From contig JAFDVZ010000015.1 of NCBI GenBank assembly GCA_018268715.1, positions 226,635 through 290,634 on the forward strand: 64,000 bases of DNA, read 5' to 3'. Each line of letters starts with the position of its first letter. Position 1 is the stretch's first letter. Below are positions 26,055-36,780 of the stretch, in pieces. The notes below the pieces were generated by a model. The model had not been told where the DNA came from. It made no database searches and saw nothing but the letters and a program-made list of their open reading frames with translations. Origin of the DNA: Acidobacteriota bacterium. Lineage in GTDB: Bacteria > Acidobacteriota > Terriglobia > Bryobacterales > Bryobacteraceae. Made by a program: the position numbers and the translations under genes.

Positions 26055-27671
26055 ATGCGATTGCTATCGTGCGCGTTGATTTGTCTGGCCGGCTTCGGCG
26101 CGGCCAAGGACGCCTCCCCCGCCGCCCGTGTGAAGACGGCGAACGGAATGGTGGAAGGCGTGGTTCTGGACTCCGGCGTCCGGGCGTTTCGAGCCATCCC
26201 CTTTGCTCAGCCGCCGGTGGGAGCGCTGCGCTGGAAGGCTCCCCAGCCGCCCAAGGATTGGACGGGGGTGAGGGCGGCCGCCGAATTCAGCCCCAGTTGC
26301 ATGCAGCGGGCGGTGTTCGGCGACATGGAGTTCCGCGGCAATGGCACGAGCGAGGATTGCCTGTATCTGAACGTCTGGACGCCGGCCAAGTCCGCATCGG
26401 AGAAGCTGCCGGTGCTGGTGTATTTCTTCGGCGGCGGGCTGATGGCGGGCGACGGTTCCGAGGGCCGCTATGACGGCGAGAGTATGGCCAGCAAGGGGAT
26501 CGTGTCGGTGACGATCAACTACCGTCTGACGGCGTTCGGATTCATGGTGCATCCGGAACTCAGCGCCGAGGCGCCGTATCATGCCTCCGGCAACTACGGC
26601 TTCCTGGATCAGAACGCGGCGCTCAAGTGGGTGCAGGCGAATATCGCGGCGTTCGGCGGCGATCCCAGGCGCGTCACGATCGCGGGCGAATCGGCGGGGT
26701 CGCGCTCAGTCAGCGTCCAGGTGCTTTCTCCGCTTTCGCGCGGGTTGTTCGCCGGCGCCATCATGGAGAGCGGCAGCGTGGTGGGCGCCGCGAATCCGCC
26801 GACGCTCGCCGAGGGTGAAAAGCAGGGCGAGCAGTTCATGAAGCTGGCCGGCGCCGCTTCGCTCCGGGAGTTGCGGGCGATGTCCGCCGAACAGGTGCTG
26901 GCGGTGACAGCCAAGCCGGAGTCCGGGCGCTTCGGGCCGATCGCCGACAATTATCTGTTGCCGGACGGCGACCTGGTGGCCTATATGGACGCGGGCAAGC
27001 AGGCGCATGTGCCGCTGTTACAGGGTACTAACTCCGAGGAACAGAGTTATCGGACGGTGTTGGGTAACAATCCGCCAACTCCGGAAGGGCTCGCCGCCGG
27101 GATCCGTAAATTGTTTCCCGATAACTCGGATGGAGTTATCGCGGCCTATCCGGCGAAGACCACGGACGAGGTGTTGGACGCCGCGATGACGCTGGCGAGT
27201 GAGCGCGCCATGGCCTATGGCGTGTGGCGTTTCGGCGAGAGCCACCGGAAGTCGAGCGGCAAGCCGGTGTACCGGTATTTGTACATGCGTCCGCGTCCGA
27301 AGTTCCTGGGAGCGGCGAACCAGACGCCGGGGACGGCGGGTGGGATTGTCACCAATGCCGGCGCGGCTGCGCCGCCGCCGGCTCGCGGAGCCGTGCATTC
27401 GGCGGAGATCGAGTACGCGCTCGGCAATCTCTCACAGAACAAACACTACGCCTGGGACGCCGGCGACCAGAAGTTATCGCAGACGATGGAGAACTACTTC
27501 GCCAACTTCATCAAGACCGGGAATCCGAACGGCGCGGGGTTGCCCAAGTGGCCCGCCTACTCGGAGCAGGATGGGCTCCAGGTGATGTACCTGAACGTCA
27601 ACTCGCACGCCGGACCCGAGACGGCCCGGCCGAGAATGATCCTGTTCGATGGGATGTACCGGAAGAAGTAG
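26055..27671 (+). CDS. Secreted carboxylesterase, type B (alpha/beta-hydrolase)
   Basis: 538-residue exported esterase with signal peptide 1-17. The nucleophile Ser213 sits in AGESAGSRS, and the usual HGGGF oxyanion motif appears as FFGGGLMAGDG. The 'SEDCLYLNVWTP' signature at 99-110 and PPVGALRWKAP are typical of type-B carboxylesterases. The catalytic His is expected in GAVHSAEIEYALGN near residue 455. The family cleaves carboxylic esters of varied size; the substrate here is unknown. It is transcribed away from the propeller-phosphoesterase. A perfect 9-bp inverted repeat lies inside the gene at 27119-27141 without evident function. Confidence 0.92.
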   Translation: MRLLSCALICLAGFGAAKDASPAARVKTANGMVEGVVLDSGVRAFRAIPFAQPPVGALRWKAPQPPKDWTGVRAAAEFSPSCMQRAVFGDMEFRGNGTSEDCLYLNVWTPAKSASEKLPVLVYFFGGGLMAGDGSEGRYDGESMASKGIVSVTINYRLTAFGFMVHPELSAEAPYHASGNYGFLDQNAALKWVQANIAAFGGDPRRVTIAGESAGSRSVSVQVLSPLSRGLFAGAIMESGSVVGAANPPTLAEGEKQGEQFMKLAGAASLRELRAMSAEQVLAVTAKPESGRFGPIADNYLLPDGDLVAYMDAGKQAHVPLLQGTNSEEQSYRTVLGNNPPTPEGLAAGIRKLFPDNSDGVIAAYPAKTTDEVLDAAMTLASERAMAYGVWRFGESHRKSSGKPVYRYLYMRPRPKFLGAANQTPGTAGGIVTNAGAAAPPPARGAVHSAEIEYALGNLSQNKHYAWDAGDQKLSQTMENYFANFIKTGNPNGAGLPKWPAYSEQDGLQVMYLNVNSHAGPETARPRMILFDGMYRKK

Positions 27672-27784
27672 CGGGCACACGTGTGGCGTACGTCGCGCGA
27701 TTTCACGTATTCACGATGTCAAAGAACAGGCGCCGGGCGCGGCGGTCAGGGTGAAAGCCGTTCCGGACTCAGAAATGCGGCCGC

Positions 27785-28426
27785 TTAGGACGCCCGTTGT
27801 ACGTCCGGCGGGGAGCTCTTGAAGGCGTGGGCGGCGACGGCGGCGGTTCCGGCGGCCGGGGTTTTCGGGTTTTGCGAAACGAACTCCGGCGAGGTGGAAG
27901 TTGTTGACAGGGTGGCGCCGACCGCCATCACCTTCGGCTTTTCTTCGGTAACAGCCTGAGACTCCTGGGCGCGACGTTCGGCCTGGAGGCGGTCGAGGCG
28001 GACGATGGCGCGGTTGTACTGACGCTCGATGGCTGACATGTAGCGGAGCAGGCGCTCAAAGCCGGGTTCGTGAGCGGCGTCGAAGAGGGCTGTCTTTTCG
28101 AGCATCTCCGCCTCCTTGGCGCGGGCTCTGGCGAGACGCCAGACGCAGGCGGCGACCTCGCCGAGGATCTGTATTTCGAGTTCGCCCACGGGTTTGCGGT
28201 CGTCGGCCATGCCTTGAAGGAGTGCGTCGAAGTCGGCCTGGTTCTCGCCGGGAATTACAACCTGGCGGGCCGTGAGACCGTGTTTGATGGCGTTTCGGCT
28301 GGATGCGGCCTTCCCTTCAGAGGTGCGCGGGCCGGTGGATTTGAGCGCGTTCCGCTCCCGAATGAGCTTGAGGCCCGGGCGCAGGCCGGGAAGCACCTGG
28401 CTCGCGAGGTCGTTCGGCATGTTCAA
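27785..28426 (-). CDS. Conserved hypothetical protein, 'NALKSTGPRT' family
   Basis: 213-residue, very basic N-terminal region with NALKSTGPRTSEGKAASSRNA and KHGLTARQVVIPGE, a signature shared by a family of uncharacterised acidobacterial and planctomycete proteins. Residues 75-175 form a predicted helix or coiled coil rich in Arg/Glu (RLARARAKEAEMLEKTAL), and the tail is Ala/Thr-rich and disordered. No enzymatic motif is visible. The KSTGPRT block may bind nucleic acid, but this is a guess. Start is either TTG 28426 (AGGAG 5 bases before) or ATG 28420. A hairpin followed by TTTT lies just upstream in its leader. Confidence 0.8.
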   Translation of the reverse strand: MNMPNDLASQVLPGLRPGLKLIRERNALKSTGPRTSEGKAASSRNAIKHGLTARQVVIPGENQADFDALLQGMADDRKPVGELEIQILGEVAACVWRLARARAKEAEMLEKTALFDAAHEPGFERLLRYMSAIERQYNRAIVRLDRLQAERRAQESQAVTEEKPKVMAVGATLSTTSTSPEFVSQNPKTPAAGTAAVAAHAFKSSPPDVQRAS

Positions 28427-28446
28427 AGTGACTCCTGAAATGGAAA

Positions 28447-28468
28447 AGGCCGCCCGGAGGGGCGGCCT
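28447..28468 (-). promoter_or_regulatory. Leader hairpin with T-run upstream of the KSTGPRT gene
   Basis: On the minus strand an 8-bp perfect stem (AGGCCGCC / GGCGGCCT, arms 28461-28468 and 28447-28454) with a 6-base loop is followed by TTTTCC, then the AGGAG ribosome site and start codon about 20 bases later. The arrangement of terminator-like hairpin, short gap and start codon resembles an attenuator. It might also simply end antisense transcription coming from the sulfatase side. Confidence 0.45.
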
Positions 28469-28623
28469 GTTTCGGGAGAATGTCTCTTCCCACCCTCAGG
28501 CTACCATGCGTGTCAAGTAAGGCCGCTTACTGTGCGGTGGCTGAGCCGGGAATTGCCGTCCAGGCCCGATCGTTCGCGCGGGAGGGCGAAGGGGATATTC
28601 TGGTTACTCACAATGAGGCCCCG

Positions 28624-30117
28624 ATGTTGACTCGCAGAAATTTCGTCAGCATGGCCTGCGCTCCCGGACTGGCGCGGGCCGCTCGACGACGCAAACCCAA
28701 TCTGCTGTACCTGCTTGCCGACGATCATGCCGGTTATGTGCTGGGCGCCGACGGCAACCGGATGGCGCAGACGCCGAACCTCGACCGGTTAGCGGGGGAG
28801 GGCGTGCGGTTCGCGGGCCACTATTGCAACTCGCCGGTGTGCACGCCATCGCGGCAATCCTTCTTCACCAGCCTGATGCCGCATGCGGCGGGCGTCACCG
28901 TGCTGGGGACGGCGCTGCGGGATGACCGCCCGACGCTGGCCAGGCAACTGTCGGCGAGCGGATATCGAACCGCGGTGATCGGCAAGATGCACTTCAACGC
29001 CCCGGGCCGTGCCGGCCTCCATGGGTTCGACGTGGCGCGGACCGAGGACGTAGTGCAGAAGGAATGGAGCGCCTGGGCGGGCCCCCATGCGGATTGGGGC
29101 GAGGTTCGCACAAAGCCCGCCTGGCGGCCGTTTCGGGATCCAGCGCGCATCTGGTTGAACGCCGACAAGCTGCCCTATCCGCGCGCTTACGCCCAGATGA
29201 AGGGCACATGGGTGGCGCAGCAGGCCGCCGCCTTCCTGGCAGAACATCGCAGCGACCCGTTTGCACTGTGGGTGAGCTTCACCGAGCCGCATTCACCGTT
29301 CGACTTTCCGGTGGAGGCCAGGAACGACTTCGATCCGGCGCGTTTCACGCCTCCCACCGTGGGGCCCGAGGACGGGAGGCAGATTCCGTTGATCTTCCGG
29401 GAGCTGTCTAACTCGGATAAGCAGGGGATTATCGCGGCTTATTACAGCTCAGTCCGCTATCTCGACCGTAACATCGGAGTGGTGCTGGATGCGCTGCGAC
29501 GGTTGGACCTGGAGAACGACACGCTGGTGGTGTACATGGCGGACCACGGTTACTGTCTGGGGCAGCATGGCCGGTTCGAGAAACACTGTAGCTACGATCC
29601 CGCGTTGCGCGTGCCGCTGATTTTCCGCCTGCCCGGGCGCCTGCGGCCCCGCGTGGTGAGAGATTTCACCGAGTCCATCGATGTGCCGCCGACGATCGTT
29701 GAGTTATTGGGAGCGGAGCGGTTTGCCGTGAATCACGGTCAAAGCCTGGTCCCCTATTTGAAGGGGGCGCGCCCCGCGCGGCCGCGGAGCAGCACCTTCG
29801 CGGAGTATCTGGAGAACGAGGAGGCCTGCGTTCGCACGGCAAAGTGGAAGTTCGTCCATTCGAGCGGGCGACGGGCGCGGACCGATGGATACAAAACCGA
29901 CCATCCCACGCCGGGGCGAATCGTACGGCTGTACGACCTGGAGGCCGATCCAGGGGAGTTTCACAATGTCGCGGCGGAGCATCCAGAGGTGGTCAGGGAA
30001 TTGAGCCGGGCGATGCTGGGACGGTTCCGGACTACGCATCCGGAGGCGGCCCAGGCGCCCGCGATGGAGGATGCGGATGCCATCGAGTGGTATCTGCGCC
30101 CTCGCGACGCGGTGTGA
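28624..30117 (+). CDS. Sulfatase (formylglycine-type), Tat-exported
   Basis: 497-residue hydrolase of sulfate esters. The N-terminus MLTRRNFVSMACAPG is a twin-arginine signal. Metal-binding Asp33-Asp34 (LADDHAG) and the active-site CTPSR (Cys73, to be converted to formylglycine) are intact. The histidine/aspartate pair in 'GKMHFN' and 'MADHGYCLGQHG' supports a functional alkaline-phosphatase-fold sulfatase of the choline/iduronate type. ATG 28624 is chosen over upstream starts because it places the Tat motif at the N-terminus. A formylglycine-generating enzyme is not encoded in the window, so maturation would rely on a gene elsewhere. A hairpin lies between it and katG at 30144-30169. Confidence 0.92.
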   Translation: MLTRRNFVSMACAPGLARAARRRKPNLLYLLADDHAGYVLGADGNRMAQTPNLDRLAGEGVRFAGHYCNSPVCTPSRQSFFTSLMPHAAGVTVLGTALRDDRPTLARQLSASGYRTAVIGKMHFNAPGRAGLHGFDVARTEDVVQKEWSAWAGPHADWGEVRTKPAWRPFRDPARIWLNADKLPYPRAYAQMKGTWVAQQAAAFLAEHRSDPFALWVSFTEPHSPFDFPVEARNDFDPARFTPPTVGPEDGRQIPLIFRELSNSDKQGIIAAYYSSVRYLDRNIGVVLDALRRLDLENDTLVVYMADHGYCLGQHGRFEKHCSYDPALRVPLIFRLPGRLRPRVVRDFTESIDVPPTIVELLGAERFAVNHGQSLVPYLKGARPARPRSSTFAEYLENEEACVRTAKWKFVHSSGRRARTDGYKTDHPTPGRIVRLYDLEADPGEFHNVAAEHPEVVRELSRAMLGRFRTTHPEAAQAPAMEDADAIEWYLRPRDAV

Positions 30118-30143
30118 CGGCTGGCGGCGCTCCTCGATCGAAG

Positions 30144-30169
30144 AGGGCGCGAGAATACCCCCGCGCCCT
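30144..30169. terminator. Hairpin between convergent sulfatase and katG genes
   Basis: Inverted repeat AGGGCGCG (30144-30151) and CGCGCCCT (30162-30169) with a 10-base loop, in the 65-bp gap between convergent stop codons. No run of T follows on either strand, so termination strength is uncertain. The location fits a shared transcript end. Confidence 0.45.
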
Positions 30170-30182
30170 GTTCAGAGCAAAC

Positions 30183-32474
<2,292 letters not shown>

Positions 32475-32494
32475 TCGCTGTCCGGGTCCTCTGG

Positions 32495-34435
32495 TCACCG
32501 GTAGAACGGTGACCAGGTAAGCCACCGTGGCCCCCATTTGGGATCCGGCCGGCCCACTTCCAAGGCGCCCAGGTCCGGCGCCCGCCCGGTGAAGTCGTCG
32601 TTCACCGTCGGGATGCGGACTCCCGCGTCCACTGCCTTGCCTCGGGGCTTCAGGCGGAAATTCAGGTCCATGGAGTGATAGACGGCGTGGCGCTTCGATG
32701 GGTCGGGGGGAGCTAATTGCTCGAAAATGTCGAAATCTACTTCCAGGCCGTGTTTCTCCTGGCCGGTGGCCTCGCGGAACGCCGCTAGCGTTGGGTAACT
32801 CGCCCAATCCTCGGGCTTCGGCTCATAGATGGTCAGCCCGGGTTTCGGCGCCAGCCAGTTGAACTGGGCGCTGACTCCACGGTTCGGACGGTACCCGTTG
32901 TAATCGGTGCTGTAGGTCGCGGTCGCGTTCGCCCATGTCATGACGCCCCGGCCCGGCGTGTCCCGGCCCAGGAATAAGTTATTCCGGAAGTGGGCGTTCG
33001 AGTAAGGATCGCGGACTGTCTGCTCGCCGATCAGGGTGTTGTGATAGACGAAGAGCCCGGCCGGTTTGGCGGAGAACTTGAAGGCCACTCCGGTCGGCAC
33101 GTTGTACAGGATATTGCGATAGAAGTACACCGGCCCGCCGAAAACCGGCTGGGAACTGTACCCGCCCTGGGCGGCGTTCACTCCACGGTTGTTGAAGACG
33201 CGAATGTTATGGACGCCGCCGTCGGTTTCTAAGAAGTCGTCGTTGGACAGGTGAAAGTCGTTGTTATAGATATCGATCGAGGACGGCTGTAGCTCCGGAT
33301 CCGGTTCGGGAGTTCCGTACGTCGATATGCCGAGGGCATCGTGGAAGTAGGCGATGGCGTTATGGGCGATGACATGCCCGGGCCCGTAGACCTTGATCGC
33401 GTAGTAACTCACCACTAAGTGCGAGCCGTAGGCTCCGGGACTCGCCCAGCGCCCGCCGCCCCATCCGATCATGCGGAAACGGTCGTCACGGCCGAGGAAC
33501 AGGTTGTCGGCGATGTAGAAATCGCGCGAGCCGGCGTACTCCGTCCAAACGCCGAATCCGATGCCCTCGAAGCGGCAGTTCTTCACCGTGAGGCCGACGG
33601 CGCCCATGGCGCCCTTCTGGCCGGCGAAGATGGCCACGTCGGTATTCCGAAACGTGAGCCCGTCGAAAATGTGGTGCGCGGACGCCATCACGTTGAACAG
33701 CGTGTGGTTGCCGGCCCCGTCGAAGATCACCTCGCCGTCGCCCGCCGCCTTGATGGTGATGGGCTTGTCCGGCGCGCCCTTCAAGGTCAGCCACATCGTG
33801 CCATCAAACGGCGCCATCATCGGATCCACGTAGTTGGTCCGCTCCGGCTTGTACAAGCCGGCGTGAACCAGCAGTGTGTCGCCGGGTTGGGCGCGACGCT
33901 CCCAGACCACGTTCCAGTCACCGAGGCCCGCGCCGTAGTAGGCCTGGAGAACGCCGGTGAAACTGGGTTCGACGCGCTGGCCCTGGTAATCGGGCGGGTA
34001 GACGTGCAGCGTGCGACCGCCGCGATAGGGTTGCGGCTCCGTACGGGTCCTGACACGGACCGTGCGTTCGGCCTCGCCCGTCACGCCGTCCGGGTCGCTC
34101 ATCCGGAAGCGGCACTCGTATTCGACGCCGGGCTGGAGATTTAGGATGCTGCCGGCGAACCCGTCCGGGACGGTGTAATCGAGGTTCTCCGCACGACGGT
34201 ACACCTTTTCGCCTCCGATCCGGACCAGGGGCAGGGCTTCGCGCCACGACGTTTCGCCCACCGGGCGGAACTCGACGGCCACCGTGGCGTTGCGGTTGGC
34301 GTCGCCTTCAATGGACCATTCGAAGCCCAGGTTCAGCAGCGTCGGATGTTCGACCAGAAACTTGCCCGCGCGAGCGGCGTTCTGCGCGGACGCCGCGGCG
34401 GCCAGAAGGGAGAGCAGAAGGACTTTGGAGTACAT
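32495..34435 (-). CDS. Secreted right-handed parallel beta-helix protein
   Basis: 646-residue exported protein, signal peptide 1-17 (LLLSLLAAAASA). A fibronectin-III-like N-terminal region (about 25-135, with AVEFRPVGETSWREA and LQPGVEYECRFRMSD) is followed by a parallel beta-helix (about 180-520). The helix has repeated Asn/Asp-rich coils such as DGLTFRNTDVAIF, VKNCRFEGIGFGV, IYNNDFHLSNDDF and VFNNRGVNAAQGG. These folds bind or cleave polysaccharides (pectate-lyase-like), but I see no catalytic triad that I can assign. The final 80 residues lie outside the helix. The CDF gene upstream ends 12 bases before this start, so the two may be co-transcribed, although no functional link is apparent. 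Confidence 0.82.
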   Translation of the reverse strand: MYSKVLLLSLLAAAASAQNAARAGKFLVEHPTLLNLGFEWSIEGDANRNATVAVEFRPVGETSWREALPLVRIGGEKVYRRAENLDYTVPDGFAGSILNLQPGVEYECRFRMSDPDGVTGEAERTVRVRTRTEPQPYRGGRTLHVYPPDYQGQRVEPSFTGVLQAYYGAGLGDWNVVWERRAQPGDTLLVHAGLYKPERTNYVDPMMAPFDGTMWLTLKGAPDKPITIKAAGDGEVIFDGAGNHTLFNVMASAHHIFDGLTFRNTDVAIFAGQKGAMGAVGLTVKNCRFEGIGFGVWTEYAGSRDFYIADNLFLGRDDRFRMIGWGGGRWASPGAYGSHLVVSYYAIKVYGPGHVIAHNAIAYFHDALGISTYGTPEPDPELQPSSIDIYNNDFHLSNDDFLETDGGVHNIRVFNNRGVNAAQGGYSSQPVFGGPVYFYRNILYNVPTGVAFKFSAKPAGLFVYHNTLIGEQTVRDPYSNAHFRNNLFLGRDTPGRGVMTWANATATYSTDYNGYRPNRGVSAQFNWLAPKPGLTIYEPKPEDWASYPTLAAFREATGQEKHGLEVDFDIFEQLAPPDPSKRHAVYHSMDLNFRLKPRGKAVDAGVRIPTVNDDFTGRAPDLGALEVGRPDPKWGPRWLTWSPFYR

Positions 34436-34447
34436 GGATCGGGCCGA

Positions 34448-35419
34448 TTATATCGGGTCGATCCACCGTCCGCGCGGGGCTGGTTCGCAGCCGTGGGCGT
34501 CCATCAGGGAGCAGCCCGATTCGGCCACGGCGCAGCGCGCGTGTTCGAACTGGATGGTGGTGTGGTGGATGTCGAAGCGCTGGCAAAGAACCGAGTTCAG
34601 GCTCTTCAGAATTGCGTCGCTTTCCGACGGCGGCTGATCATCAATCAGCACATGGCAACTGAGGGCGTGGGCGTTCGATCCCAGTGTCCAGATGTGCAGG
34701 TCGTGAACGTCGATCACTCCCGCGACCCCACGGATGGCCGCGGTTACTTCTTTCAGTTCGAGACCGGCCGGCAGGCCTTCGAGCAGGATGTTCAGGGACT
34801 CCTTGATGATGTCCCAGGCCGTCCACACGACCAACGCGCCGATGATGATCGACAGGATCGGATCCACGCGATGCCAGCCCGTGAAACGGATGACCACGGC
34901 CCCGATGATGATGGCCACCGACCCTAGCGCGTCGCCCAGCATGTGGATCCACGCCGCCCTTATGTTCAGATCGTCCTTATCACGCTGGAGTCCGAGCATG
35001 ATGGCGATGTTCACGGCCAGGCCCGCGGCCGCCACCACGATCATGGTGGTTTCGTGAACCTCCTCCGGGTGGAGCAGCCGCTGGTAACTTTCCCAGAAGA
35101 TGTAGCCCGAAAGAACGATGAGCGTCAGCGCGTTGACGAACGCGGCGAGCACGCCCGCGCGTTGGTAGCCGTAGGTCTTGACGCTGTCGGCGGGCTTCGA
35201 TTGCAGGTAGAAGCCGAAAGCCGCGAGGGCCAGCGCCAGCGCGTCGGTGAAGTTATGTCCGGCGTCGGAAATCAGAGCCAGACTGTGAGCACGGATGCCC
35301 GCGAATAGTTCGAATACGACGAAACCCGCTGTCAGCAGCAGGGACCAAGCCAGCACCTTTCCGGTTCCCGCCCCGTGATCGTGATGGTGATGGCCGTGCC
35401 CGTGATGGTGATGAGCCAA
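34448..35419 (-). CDS. Zinc-type cation diffusion facilitator, CzcD-like
   Basis: 323-residue inner-membrane zinc (also Co/Cd) exporter. The N-terminal 16 residues are His-rich (MAHHHHGHGHHHHDHG), a likely cytoplasmic metal-loading tail. Helix-2 site is ISDAGHNFTDAL (HxxxD) and helix-5 site is HMLGDALGS (HxxxD), the classic Zn-CDF pair. The C-terminal domain contains DVHDLHIWTLGSNAHALSCHV. Six membrane helices are visible. It differs from the CDF protein at 21115, which has D/N substitutions, so the two probably export different metals. The downstream beta-helix gene begins 12 bases after the stop. Confidence 0.94.
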   Translation of the reverse strand: MAHHHHGHGHHHHDHGAGTGKVLAWSLLLTAGFVVFELFAGIRAHSLALISDAGHNFTDALALALAAFGFYLQSKPADSVKTYGYQRAGVLAAFVNALTLIVLSGYIFWESYQRLLHPEEVHETTMIVVAAAGLAVNIAIMLGLQRDKDDLNIRAAWIHMLGDALGSVAIIIGAVVIRFTGWHRVDPILSIIIGALVVWTAWDIIKESLNILLEGLPAGLELKEVTAAIRGVAGVIDVHDLHIWTLGSNAHALSCHVLIDDQPPSESDAILKSLNSVLCQRFDIHHTTIQFEHARCAVAESGCSLMDAHGCEPAPRGRWIDPI

Positions 35420-35448
35420 ATGCGCCGCCTCACCACGATGTTAGCGCA

Positions 35449-36780
35449 TCAGAACCGGGTGACTTCCGTGAAGTTGAACTCGTGCGCCTTCATGGCCGGG
35501 GCCGTCATGTCGATGGCTTCCTCGGCCGATACACGCTCTGTCGCGCTCATCGCCTCCACGTTGTTCAGCATCTCGATGAGGCTTTGGTTGAATCGGAAGT
35601 TACGCACGCCGCACACGACGCGACCGTCCTCGATCAGGAACGTGCCGTCCCGGGTCATGCCGGTCATGATCTTCTCAAACGGATCGACTTCGCGGATGTA
35701 CCACAGCCGCGTGACCAGAATGCCGCGCCCGGTGGAGGCGATCATCCGGTCGAGCGTCGAGTCGCCGCCATGGATCACGATGTTCTGCGGCGCCTCGCCG
35801 AGTTCATTCGGGACCGGATAGCCGTGCCCCGTCGGCCGCGTCTTATTGCGCCCGGCCGTCTGCCGGCTCCAGGCAACTTCGGTTGGAACGCCGGCATCGA
35901 TCAGCTTGAGCAGGCGCCGGGGGACACCCTCGCCGTCGAACGGCGCCCCGGCTTGCAGGGGATGGCGTACGTCGTCGGTGACGTGGATGTTTGAGCCGAA
36001 GAGTTTCTCGCCCAACCGGCCGGTGAGGAAGCTGCGCTGATCTTCGATCGCCGTGCCGCTGAAATCAGCAAACATCTGGCCCACCAGGTCGGAGACGGCG
36101 GCCGGCTCCAGGATCACGGTGTACTTGCCGGGCTCGAGTTCGCGCGGTTCGGCCGAGCGAGCGGCCTTCACCGACGCGCGCCGCGCCAGCGCCGCCGGAT
36201 CGAACGCGTCGAGGCTGGTGGCCGACGCCTTCGCCCAACCGGAACTGTCGGCGGCCATGGCCGTGATGGAGAACCGGGTCATGGACTCGCGATGGGTGGC
36301 GGCGACGCCGCGGGTGTTGAGAATTGTTTCGACGGAGGAGCCCGTCGAAAAGATCCCCGCCGCGGTTTGCCCCGCGGATTCGACAATCCGGATCGCCTCG
36401 GCGACGACGCGGGCGCGTTGCTCGGGAGTGCAGCCGGCGGTAGGGGCGTGATAGCGCTCCACGGGTTCGATGGGCTCCGGTTCGAACAGGTCGGGCAGGT
36501 CCGGATCGGGCTCCAGGCAGCGTGCGATCTCGACTGCCTGGTCGACGGCTCGCTCGATCGAGGCGTCGTCGAGGCGGTTGGTGGTGACGCGCGCCGTGCG
36601 CCGGTCGATCGCCACCCGCAGCGATGCATGGGTCTGGCGATCCGCCACGTTCTGATGAATCGCGTTGTTGGCGAAGCGGGTCAGTGCGTCTTCGGTTTCG
36701 CCCACCAGCAACTCCACATCGCGGACTCCACGCGCCAGGGCGGCCTTGCGGGCGACCTCGAAGATTCGTTCAGCCGGCAT
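35449..36780 (-). CDS. pmbA: TldE/PmbA subunit of the TldD/TldE metalloprotease
   Basis: 443-residue non-catalytic partner that forms a heterodimer with TldD. TldD/TldE trims peptides such as microcin B17, CcdA and other RiPP precursors. It has the PmbA fold signatures (FEVARKAALARGVRD at the N-terminus, FEKIMTGMTRDGTFLIEDGRVV near the C-terminus) and lacks the HExxxH zinc motif, as expected for TldE. It overlaps the tldD stop by 11 bases, so translation is coupled. No RiPP biosynthesis cluster is adjacent; the nearest radical SAM gene is 13 kb away. Confidence 0.93.
   Translation of the reverse strand: MPAERIFEVARKAALARGVRDVELLVGETEDALTRFANNAIHQNVADRQTHASLRVAIDRRTARVTTNRLDDASIERAVDQAVEIARCLEPDPDLPDLFEPEPIEPVERYHAPTAGCTPEQRARVVAEAIRIVESAGQTAAGIFSTGSSVETILNTRGVAATHRESMTRFSITAMAADSSGWAKASATSLDAFDPAALARRASVKAARSAEPRELEPGKYTVILEPAAVSDLVGQMFADFSGTAIEDQRSFLTGRLGEKLFGSNIHVTDDVRHPLQAGAPFDGEGVPRRLLKLIDAGVPTEVAWSRQTAGRNKTRPTGHGYPVPNELGEAPQNIVIHGGDSTLDRMIASTGRGILVTRLWYIREVDPFEKIMTGMTRDGTFLIEDGRVVCGVRNFRFNQSLIEMLNNVEAMSATERVSAEEAIDMTAPAMKAHEFNFTEVTRF

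Noticed and set aside
27119-27141. Perfect 9-bp inverted repeat CGATAACTC...GAGTTATCG
   Set aside because: It lies within the carboxylesterase coding sequence with no evident regulatory position. The GAGTTA hexamer recurs across the window, probably through codon context (Leu TTA after Glu/Gln), so a functional role is not supported.
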